A stretch of DNA of 36,181 bases from an uncultured Clostridia bacterium (GTDB lineage: Bacteria; Bacillota; Clostridia; Christensenellales; Aristaeellaceae), in assembly GCA_934663625.1 (NCBI GenBank), contig CAKUKP010000022.1, positions 1-36,181 of the forward strand, given 5' to 3'. The position numbers and the translations under genes were made by a program. Below are positions 14,780-21,636 of this stretch, one piece after another; position 1 is the stretch's first letter, and each line of letters begins with the position of its first letter. Under the pieces are notes generated by a model. It saw nothing but the letters and a program-made list of their open reading frames with translations, had not been told where the DNA came from and ran no database searches.

Positions 14780-15762
14780 ACTGCGTTTCCTCCCCTCTGA
14801 TGCACGATGGACGGTTCGCAATCGCCCTTATCGAAGTTTTCCAGCGGATGACGCTGACCCGCGACCTCGCCCGCCTGATAATCGCCGTAGAGTTCGTTGA
14901 TATCCTTGATGAACTTGCGGTTCAAAAGGTGCAGCGGGATGCCCTGCGGACACACGCGGCTGCATTCGCCGCAGTCCGTGCAGCGTCCGGCGACGTGGAA
15001 CGCGCGAATGATGTGGAACATGTTTTCCTCGAAATCATCCGCGGCGGCCTTGTTGGCAACGCCGGAATTCGGATTATCGAACACGCACTTGATGCAGCTG
15101 CACGCGGGGCACACGTTGCGGCACGCGTTGCAGCGGATGCACTTGGAAAGCTCGCCGCGCCAGAAGGCGTAGCGTTCGTCGGCCGTCATGGCCTCCAGCT
15201 TCGAAACCATGCCGAACTTATCGCCCGTGCTGGTATCCTCGGATTCGCCGATGAATTCCGCGCCCGCCTTGTGTTCCTTACCCTTGCAGCATTCGCACTT
15301 CATCAAAAGCACATCGCGGCGGGATACGGTATGATCGCCGTACAGCGTATGCACATTCAGCGTATCGCCGCAATCTTCGATATCCAGAATACCCTTGATG
15401 CCCAGCGCGCGAACCTTTTCAACGTCCACCTTGCCGCGGCAGCCCACGCCGATGGGATACACGCGATCCGCATCGATGCGATGTTCGGAGATCAGCTGGT
15501 TGTAGGAATAGGTATCGCAGGGCTTTAAGAACACCAGAATCTTTTTGCCCTCTTCCTTCTTTTCCTTCGCGGCTTCGGCAACCAGATATTTGCTCAGATT
15601 GGGGCCGCAGAAGGTGTCATACTTCAGGTTATCGATATTTTCCGCCGTGAACACCGCCGGTACGCGATCCCACGGATGCTCGCCCTGTTCCCACGCGAGC
15701 ACATGATCCACATCGCCGCCCGCGATCAGCTGGCGGGCTCTTTCAATCATCATTCTTTGCAT
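14776..15762 (-). CDS. flxC: FlxC-like 4Fe-4S protein
   Basis: A 328-residue protein. The N-terminal 200 residues resemble the iron-sulfur/flavin beta-type subunits of F420-hydrogenase-like enzymes, with cysteines at FLKPCD, VGCRG, EDCGD and KCECC. The C-terminus has two [4Fe-4S] motifs (C208/211/214/218 with CPACSC, and C261/264/267/271). In Desulfovibrio the homologous FlxC belongs to an NADH dehydrogenase-like module attached to HdrABC. It overlaps flxD by 13 nt and flxB by 4 nt. Whether the N-terminal domain binds a flavin cannot be decided from the sequence. Confidence 0.82.
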   Translation of the reverse strand: MQRMMIERARQLIAGGDVDHVLAWEQGEHPWDRVPAVFTAENIDNLKYDTFCGPNLSKYLVAEAAKEKKEEGKKILVFLKPCDTYSYNQLISEHRIDADRVYPIGVGCRGKVDVEKVRALGIKGILDIEDCGDTLNVHTLYGDHTVSRRDVLLMKCECCKGKEHKAGAEFIGESEDTSTGDKFGMVSKLEAMTADERYAFWRGELSKCIRCNACRNVCPACSCIKCVFDNPNSGVANKAAADDFEENMFHIIRAFHVAGRCTDCGECSRVCPQGIPLHLLNRKFIKDINELYGDYQAGEVAGQRHPLENFDKGDCEPSIVHQRGGNAV

Positions 15763-16193
15763 CTCAGATCCCCCAGTTTCTTGTTTTCGCCAAGCTCGGT
15801 GATGGTCTTTGCGAAATCATTCATGGTTGCGGAGAACTTCGCGCCCTCGGCGGCGGAAACCCATTCCACGCGCGTGCGGCGGCTGTCGATACCCAGATAG
15901 TTCAGCATGGAAAACAGCATCGTCATGCGGCGGCGCGCATAATAATTACCGGTGGTGTAATGGCAATCGCCCGGATGGCAGCCGCAGAGAATCACGCCGT
16001 CCGCGCCGCGCTGGAACGCGCGCAGCACGAACAGGGGGTTCAGGCGGCAGGAGCACGGGATGCGGATAATTTTCACGTTCGCGGGATAGCTCAGGCGGCT
16101 GGAACCCGCCAGATCGGCGCCCGCGTAGGAACACCAGTTGCAGCAGAACGCTACAATCGTGGGCGTCCATTCCTTCTTTTCGTTCATCGGCAT
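15750..16193 (-). CDS. flxD: FlxD / MvhD-type [2Fe-2S] subunit
   Basis: A 147-residue protein of the MvhD (methyl-viologen-reducing hydrogenase delta) family, which docks an electron-input module onto HdrA. Conserved cysteines are seen in FCCNWCSY (C17, C18, C21), PCSCR (C47, C49) and CGCHPGDCHY (C70, C72, C77). The start is ATG 16193, 10 nt into the end of hdrA and preceded by GGAGG; ATG 16187 would give the common ATGA overlap and is the alternative. Its presence as a separate gene between hdrA and flxC matches the Flx-Hdr arrangement rather than a hydrogenase-linked one, since no NiFe-hydrogenase genes are present. Confidence 0.9.
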   Translation of the reverse strand: MPMNEKKEWTPTIVAFCCNWCSYAGADLAGSSRLSYPANVKIIRIPCSCRLNPLFVLRAFQRGADGVILCGCHPGDCHYTTGNYYARRRMTMLFSMLNYLGIDSRRTRVEWVSAAEGAKFSATMNDFAKTITELGENKKLGDLRCKE

Positions 16194-18175
16194 ATTGCAT
16201 CCACCTCCGACATGATCTGTTTGTTGGAGAAGCCCTTCAAATCCATCGCCGTGGACGGACAGGTTACGGTGCAGGCGCCGCAGCCCTGGCATACCGCTTC
16301 ATTGACGACGGCAATGCGGCGTACCGCGCGCACTTCGGGACCGCGAACTTCCTTTTCAACGTAGGAAATCGCGCCGTAGGGGCATACGTTTTCGCACTGG
16401 CCACAGCCGTTGCACACCAGTTCGTTGGAATGTGCCACGCAGGGATTGCAGGTCAGGCTGTCCTTCGCCAGCAGGCCGATGACCTTCGCGGCGGCGGCGC
16501 TGGCCTGCGCCACGGTTTCGGGGATATCCTTGGGGCCCTGGCATACGCCGGAGAGGAACACGCCCGCCGTGGGGCTTTCCACGGGGCGAAGCTTCGGATG
16601 CGCTTCGGTGAAGAAATCATTGGTATCCATGCTGGCGGTCAGCATCGTGCCGATGGAGCGCGCCGTGGGATCGGGCTCGATCGCGGTGGCGAGCACCACC
16701 ATATCGCAATCGATGTGCACCTGTTCATTGTCGATCAGATTGCTGCCCTGCACGTGCAGCCGGCCGTCGGATACGGTCACCTTGCCGACCTGGCCCTTGA
16801 TGTAATCCACATCATACTGCTCGACCGCGCGGCGGTAGAATTCATCGAAGTTCTTGCCGGGCGTGCGCACGTCGATGTAGAATACGTGCACCTTCACATC
16901 CGGATACTTTTCGCGCACCAGCATGGCGTGCTTCGCGGTGTACATGCAGCAGATCTTGGAGCAATACTCCTTGCCCTTCGCCGCATCCTTTGAACAGCGG
17001 GAGCCGACGCACTGCACGAACACGATCTCCTTGGGATGCCGTCCGTCCGACGGGCACAGCAGCGTGCCCCTGGTGGGGCCGGCCGCGTTCATCAGGCGTT
17101 CGAATTCCAGCGAGGTGACAACATCCCTGCTCTGGCAATAGGCGTATTCATCGAACTGGCTCGCGTCGATCGGCTTAAAGCCGGTCGCCACGATGATCGC
17201 GCCGTACTGGCGTTCGATGATCTGTTCGGTCTGATTAAAATCGATCGCGCCTGCGGAGCAGTTCTTTTCGCACAGGCCGCACTTGCCGGTTCTGAAGTGC
17301 AGGCACTGCGTCTTATCGATCACGGCGACGTTCGGAATTGCCTGCGCAAACGGAATGTATACCGCGCCGCGGGTGTTCAGACCCATATTGAATTCGTTCA
17401 AGCCCTTGCGGGACGGGCATTTTTCGGTGCAGACGCCGCAGCCGGTGCACTTATCTTCATTGACGTAGCGCGCCTTTTTGCGAATCTTCGCGGTGAAATT
17501 GCCCACAAAGCCGGTAACATTTTCCAGCTCCGCATAGGTGATCAGATTGATCTTTTCATTCTGCGCCGCATCCACCATCTTGGGGGTTAAGATGCACGCC
17601 GCGCAGTCCAGCGTCGGGAAGGTTTTGTCCAGCTGGGACATGCGGCCGCCGATGGTGGGCGATTTTTCTACGATATCTACCTCGTAGCCCGCCTCTGCCA
17701 CGTCCAGCGCGGTTTGAATACCGGCGATGCCGCCGCCGATGACCAGCGCGCGCTTGGTTACCGGACTGGTGCCCGCGGTGAGCGGTGCGTTGCGCTGCAC
17801 CTTGGCGATGGCGGCGCGCGCCAGAATGATCGCCTTATCGGTGGCTTCGTCCATTTCCTTATGGATCCAGGAGCACTGCTCCCGAATGTTGGCGATCTCC
17901 ACCATGTATGGGTTCAGTCCCGCCAGCATCGCGGTCTTGCGGAAGGTCGCTTCATGCATACGGGGCGAACAGGAGCAGATCACCACGCCGTTCAGATTGT
18001 ATTCCTTGATGGCGCTGCGGATCATGCTCTGTCCGTTTTCAGAGCACATGTACTGATAATCGGTGCTGAAGACAACGCCGGGTTCCGATTTCACCGCTTC
18101 CGCCACGCGTTTTACATCGACGGTCGCCGCGATATTGCTTCCGCACCAGCATACAAATACGCCAATTTTCTGCAT
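16184..18175 (-). CDS. hdrA: HdrA-type flavin-bifurcating subunit
   Basis: A 663-residue core subunit of the heterodisulfide reductase family, close to the length of the methanogen protein. A Rossmann FAD motif VIGGGIAGIQTALD lies at about 145-158, and the family-typical TLDCAACILTPK (C191, C194) follows. Inserted ferredoxin-like motifs are at C243/246/249/253 and near C291-C306 (CLHFRTGKCGLCEKNC). Two C-terminal [4Fe-4S] motifs (C588/591/594/598 and C629/632/635/639) complete the set. A conserved CWCG segment lies at the N-terminus. In characterised complexes the HdrA flavin splits an electron pair between a high-potential acceptor through HdrB and low-potential ferredoxin. AGGAG lies 10 nt before the ATG. 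Located between hdrC and flxD, it should be the hub joining both halves of the complex. Confidence 0.93.
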   Translation of the reverse strand: MQKIGVFVCWCGSNIAATVDVKRVAEAVKSEPGVVFSTDYQYMCSENGQSMIRSAIKEYNLNGVVICSCSPRMHEATFRKTAMLAGLNPYMVEIANIREQCSWIHKEMDEATDKAIILARAAIAKVQRNAPLTAGTSPVTKRALVIGGGIAGIQTALDVAEAGYEVDIVEKSPTIGGRMSQLDKTFPTLDCAACILTPKMVDAAQNEKINLITYAELENVTGFVGNFTAKIRKKARYVNEDKCTGCGVCTEKCPSRKGLNEFNMGLNTRGAVYIPFAQAIPNVAVIDKTQCLHFRTGKCGLCEKNCSAGAIDFNQTEQIIERQYGAIIVATGFKPIDASQFDEYAYCQSRDVVTSLEFERLMNAAGPTRGTLLCPSDGRHPKEIVFVQCVGSRCSKDAAKGKEYCSKICCMYTAKHAMLVREKYPDVKVHVFYIDVRTPGKNFDEFYRRAVEQYDVDYIKGQVGKVTVSDGRLHVQGSNLIDNEQVHIDCDMVVLATAIEPDPTARSIGTMLTASMDTNDFFTEAHPKLRPVESPTAGVFLSGVCQGPKDIPETVAQASAAAAKVIGLLAKDSLTCNPCVAHSNELVCNGCGQCENVCPYGAISYVEKEVRGPEVRAVRRIAVVNEAVCQGCGACTVTCPSTAMDLKGFSNKQIMSEVDAICR

Positions 18176-18191
18176 TTTGTGTTGTCTCCTA

Positions 18192-18578
18192 TCACTTGTT
18201 ATACTTGCGCATCGCGGTTACGATGGCCTGCTGGGGCAGATCGGGATCCCATTTTTCAGGCACATCATTTGCGGTCATGTGGCTCTTGCCCTGCTGACGG
18301 ATCACCGCCAGTCGAACCGCTTCGATCAGCTTCGCGGGTTCTACGTTCCTCGGACAGCGCTCCAGGCACGCAAAGCAGGACAGGCACATATAAATGGATC
18401 TGGAATTCATCAATTCATCGATGCGTCCCTTCTGCACCATCGATACGAACTGATGCGGATGGTATTCCATCTGATCATAGGCGGGACAGGTGGCGGAGCA
18501 CTTGCCGCACTTCATGCATTTGCGGGGATTTACGCCGCTGATTCGGAGGATTTCCTCGGAAGTAAGTACCTGATCCAT
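18192..18578 (-). CDS. hdrC: HdrC-type iron-sulfur subunit
   Basis: A 128-residue soluble protein with two [4Fe-4S] motifs (C21/24/27/31 and C65/68/71/75, ending CPRNV). It carries electrons between HdrA and HdrB. Its length is that of a minimal HdrC without membrane parts. It shares one base with the hdrB stop (TAATG) and lies 16 nt before hdrA. Confidence 0.92.
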   Translation of the reverse strand: MDQVLTSEEILRISGVNPRKCMKCGKCSATCPAYDQMEYHPHQFVSMVQKGRIDELMNSRSIYMCLSCFACLERCPRNVEPAKLIEAVRLAVIRQQGKSHMTANDVPEKWDPDLPQQAIVTAMRKYNK

Positions 18579-19372
18579 TATTTCGCCTCCTCTTCAAGAC
18601 CCAGCGCCTGATACAGAAGCTCGGTAAAGTATTTTACCGGCAGCACATGCTCCGTCGCGTTGTGCGCAAGATTGTACATGCAAAGCGGGCACGCGGTAAT
18701 CATCATATCCGCTCCGGCCTTCTGCGCGGATTCGATGATCTGATCCACGCGCGCTTTAGCGAACGCGCGATCTTCCATCGCCATATAACCGCCGCAGCAT
18801 TCGTTCTTCAGCGAATAGGAAACCGGCGTGGCGCCGATGGCGCGGATAAAATCTTCGATGATCTTCGGATTTTCCGGATCGTCAAACGCCATCACCTTGC
18901 TGGGACGCAGCAGCAGGCAGCCGTAATACGCGGCGATTTTCACACCCTTGAGCGGCTTTTTCACCGCTTTTTTCAGGTTGTCAAAACCGATATCATCGCG
19001 CAGCATTTCAAGATAATGCACCACCTGCGCTTCGCCCGCGTAGGGCGCATCCAGTTTCAGATAGTTGTTCGCGCGCGTGCGGATGTATTCATTGTTTTTC
19101 ATATCATCGTTTACGCGCTTCAATACGTGGTGACACGCGGAGCAGAGGGTTAAAAGCTTTTGATCCGCTTCCTTTGCCGCGTTCAGCGCGCGCACCGCGG
19201 ACAGCTTGGTGGCGATTTCATCCTCCGCCTGCGGATAGACCGCGCCGCAGCACTGCCAGTTTTCGATTTCCTTGAGTTCTACGCCCAGCGCTTCGGCGGA
19301 AAGACGGCCGTACCGATCCAGATCCTTCGCCTTTGTACTGAGCGTGCAGCCGGGATAATAGCTGAATATCAT
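18578..19372 (-). CDS. hdrB: HdrB-type subunit with two complete CCG domains
   Basis: A 264-residue protein with two full CCG (DUF224) domains: C9, C41-C42, C77, C80 and C152, C192-C193, C228, C231. In methanogen HdrB these ligate two non-cubane [4Fe-4S] clusters that reduce a disulfide. Retention of every ligand suggests a working catalytic centre or a high-potential exit route. The start chosen is ATG 19372, 11 nt after AAGGAG; a GTG at 19384 would overlap that site. It lies 45 nt after the dehydrogenase gene. No methanogen genes and no DsrC-like partner occur in the window, so the natural oxidant is unknown; the fumarate-reductase pair downstream is the candidate. Confidence 0.92.
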   Translation of the reverse strand: MIFSYYPGCTLSTKAKDLDRYGRLSAEALGVELKEIENWQCCGAVYPQAEDEIATKLSAVRALNAAKEADQKLLTLCSACHHVLKRVNDDMKNNEYIRTRANNYLKLDAPYAGEAQVVHYLEMLRDDIGFDNLKKAVKKPLKGVKIAAYYGCLLLRPSKVMAFDDPENPKIIEDFIRAIGATPVSYSLKNECCGGYMAMEDRAFAKARVDQIIESAQKAGADMMITACPLCMYNLAHNATEHVLPVKYFTELLYQALGLEEEAK

Positions 19373-19417
19373 ACTGTTGCCCACTCCTTAAACCCCGTGA
19401 TGGGAGATTATCCTGAA

Positions 19418-20374
19418 TTACTGCTGACCGAAATCGATCTGCGCGATGACCTGCTTGAGCACATCCGCGCTGTGGCGCAGCTTATCTTCCTCATCCGGCG
19501 TAAGCTCCGGAAGCAGCGTTCCCTTGATGCCCTCGCCGTTTACGATGGTGGGAATGCTCAGGCATACGTCCTCGATGCCGAATTCGCCGTGCATCATGCT
19601 GGAGATGCACAGGATGGTATCGCTGCCGTTCAGCAGGGTCTTTACGATATCGCACACGGATACGGCGATCGCGTAGAACGTCGCGCCCTTGCGCGCGATG
19701 ATCTTGCCGCCGGAGGTGCGGATGTAGTTTTCAATATCGTCCTTATCCAGCTCCGCGCGGAAATCCTCGCGATAGTGCAGGCGGCTGCGGTAGTCCTCGA
19801 TGCTCAATGAGGAAATGCGCACACTGTTCCACGGTACGAACGAGGAATCGCCATGCTCGCCCAGCACGAACGCGTGTACGTCCTTCTGGTTGATGGACAG
19901 GCATTCCGCGATGCGGGAGCGCAGGCGTGCGGAATCCAGCAGCGTGCCGGAGCCAAAAATGCGATGCTCCGGAATTTTGGTGAAGCGATGGAAGGCGTAG
20001 GTCATTACGTCCACCGGATTGCTCACGAACAGATACAGCGCGTCGGGCGCATACTTTTCGATCTGCGGCGCGATGGACTTCATGATGTTTACGTTGATCT
20101 GGCACAGCTCCAGACGGGTCTGTCCCGGCTTGCGCGCGATACCGGAGGTGATCACCACGATATCAGAACCCGCGGCGTCCTCATAGCTGCCGGCATAGAT
20201 CTTGCAGGGGGACATAAAGGGCGTGCCCTGGCGAATGTCCATCGCCTCGCCCAGCGCCTTTTTTACGTTTACATCGATCATTACGATCTCCGTTACCAGA
20301 CCCTGTACCGCCATGGTATAGGCGATGGTGGAACCTACGCTGCCCGCGCCGATGATAGTAACCTTGCTGCTCAT
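19418..20374 (-). CDS. LDH/MDH-family dehydrogenase, probably malate dehydrogenase
   Basis: A 318-residue NAD-dependent 2-hydroxyacid dehydrogenase. The nucleotide motif is GAGSVGSTIAY (about 9-19), the catalytic histidine lies in GEHGDSSF, and arginines lie in KPGQTR and LLDSARLR. Much of the protein looks like an L-lactate dehydrogenase, and automatic annotation would probably say so. However, the substrate-specificity loop reads GIARKPGQTR: the position that is glutamine in lactate dehydrogenase (ANQKPGETR) is arginine, as in Bacillus malate dehydrogenase (GIARKPGMSR). This predicts oxaloacetate/malate specificity. GGAGGTG lies 5 nt before the ATG. As first gene of the Hdr-Flx-Frd run it would make malate for fumarase and fumarate reductase. 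Kinetics would decide between malate and lactate. Confidence 0.85.
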   Translation of the reverse strand: MSSKVTIIGAGSVGSTIAYTMAVQGLVTEIVMIDVNVKKALGEAMDIRQGTPFMSPCKIYAGSYEDAAGSDIVVITSGIARKPGQTRLELCQINVNIMKSIAPQIEKYAPDALYLFVSNPVDVMTYAFHRFTKIPEHRIFGSGTLLDSARLRSRIAECLSINQKDVHAFVLGEHGDSSFVPWNSVRISSLSIEDYRSRLHYREDFRAELDKDDIENYIRTSGGKIIARKGATFYAIAVSVCDIVKTLLNGSDTILCISSMMHGEFGIEDVCLSIPTIVNGEGIKGTLLPELTPDEEDKLRHSADVLKQVIAQIDFGQQ

Positions 20375-20626
20375 ATTGCACCTCCGAAAATGAAATCTCG
20401 AAATTGAATTATTTTGTACTTGTCTACGCTTCTATTGTAACAGCAAACCGCGCATTTTAAAAGTTAATTGATTCGCATATTTATATTTTATTTTCGTATG
20501 TATATCGGTTATTTTGTGGAACGGACATAAATTGCCCAAAAATTCTGTTTTTTTGTTCCTTTTTTCGCGGTTTTGATCGCATCATCCTGCATTTATCGAT
20601 CTACTCTTATGAATATCAATAAAAAA

Positions 20627-20657
20627 ACAGAAGCGCGGCGCAGTGCCGCGCTTCTGT
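20627..20657 (-). terminator. Terminator of the plsX-acpP-rnc-smc-ftsY operon
   Basis: A perfect 13-bp stem, ACAGAAGCGCGGC (20627-20639) with GCCGCGCTTCTGT (20645-20657), encloses a 5-nt loop. On the minus strand it runs into seven T, a textbook intrinsic terminator about 80 nt past the ftsY stop. Confidence 0.92.
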
Positions 20658-20691
20658 AAACTTTTTTGTCAAATCCGTGTTTTTTCAGAAG

Positions 20692-20718
20692 ATTGGTATG
20701 ACAGCTATTGGTATGACA
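20692..20718. repeat. 12-bp direct repeat just after ftsY
   Basis: ATTGGTATGACA occurs at 20692-20703 and again at 20707-20718 with a 3-nt spacer. It lies between the ftsY stop and its terminator, so it would be in the mRNA tail. Confidence 0.6.
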
Positions 20719-20735
20719 TATTTTCGCAGGTTTTA

Positions 20736-21632
20736 TCAGAAAATCGCATCTACGAACTGCCGCGCGTCGAACGGCTGCATATCGTCCAGCTGCTCGCCCA
20801 GACCGATATAGCGCACCGGTAGCCCCATTTCGCTGCGGATCGCCACGGCGATGCCGCCCTTGGCGGTGCCGTCCAGCTTGGTCAGCACGATGCCGTCCAG
20901 ATTTGCCACCTCGCCGAACGTCTTCGCCTGCGCAAGTCCGTTCTGACCGGTGGTCGCATCGATCACCAGCAGCGCCTTTACGACTGCCTCCGGAAAATCG
21001 CGCTCTACGACGCGGCTGATCTTTTTCAGCTCCTCCATCAGATGCGTCTTGTTGTGCAGGCGTCCGGCGGTATCCACCAGCAGGATGTCCGCGTGGCGGC
21101 CCTTCGCCGCCTGAATGCCATCGTACACCACCGCTGCGGGGTCCGCGCCCTCCTTCTGCTTTACGATCGGCACATCCGCGCGCTGCGCCCACACGGTAAG
21201 CTGTTCCGCCGCCGCCGCGCGGAAGGTATCCGCCGCGCAGATGATCACGCGGCGACCCATCGTTTTCATGCGGGAAGCCAGTTTGCCGATGGATGTGGTC
21301 TTGCCCACGCCGTTTACGCCGATGATCAAAAGCACCATCGGGCTTTCCAGCTTCATGGGCTCCGCGCTTAAGATGTCCACCAGAATGTCCTTCAGCGCCT
21401 CGCGCGCCTTGGCGGGATCGCCGATTTTTTCCGCCTTGCATTTCTCGCGCAGCCGGTTTACCGCCATTTCCGTGGTCTTTACGCCCACGTCCGCCATGAT
21501 CAGAATGTCAGTCAGATCCTCATAGAAATCATCGTCGAGTTCCTTATAGTTCTCCACCAGTTCGTCCATGCGTCCGGTGAATAGATCGCGCGTCTTCTTC
21601 AGTCCGTTTTTAATCTTATCAAACAATCCCAT
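20736..21632 (-). CDS. ftsY: Signal recognition particle receptor FtsY
   Basis: An SRP-family GTPase that receives SRP-ribosome complexes at the membrane and hands nascent chains to SecYEG. At 298 residues it is the short form without the acidic A-domain of E. coli. The N-domain is at about 1-95; G-domain motifs are GVNGVGKT (105-112), DTFRAAA (135-141), DTAGR (187-191) and TKLDG (251-255). It lies 4 nt after smc and is the last gene of the operon, with a strong terminator downstream. Confidence 0.97.
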   Translation of the reverse strand: MGLFDKIKNGLKKTRDLFTGRMDELVENYKELDDDFYEDLTDILIMADVGVKTTEMAVNRLREKCKAEKIGDPAKAREALKDILVDILSAEPMKLESPMVLLIIGVNGVGKTTSIGKLASRMKTMGRRVIICAADTFRAAAAEQLTVWAQRADVPIVKQKEGADPAAVVYDGIQAAKGRHADILLVDTAGRLHNKTHLMEELKKISRVVERDFPEAVVKALLVIDATTGQNGLAQAKTFGEVANLDGIVLTKLDGTAKGGIAVAIRSEMGLPVRYIGLGEQLDDMQPFDARQFVDAIF

Positions 21633-21636
21633 ATGC

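Larger units (their letters stand above)
20375..20735. other. AT-rich leader of the mdh-hdr-flx-frd run and ftsY terminator region
   Basis: This 361-bp gap carries the ftsY terminator (20627-20657), a 12-bp direct repeat (20692-20718) and about 220 bp of AT-rich sequence before the dehydrogenase gene, which must hold its promoter. A possible minus-strand -10 TACAAT lies at about 20434-20439, but I see no good -35 at the right distance and no convincing Rex-type palindrome. No small gene or recognisable riboswitch is evident. Confidence 0.5.

Noticed and set aside
20400..20520. Rex-type operator (TTGTTAA-n4-TTAACAA) upstream of the dehydrogenase-hdr run
   Set aside because: The AT-rich leader has fragments such as TTAACTT and TGTTACAAT, but no palindrome close enough to the consensus.
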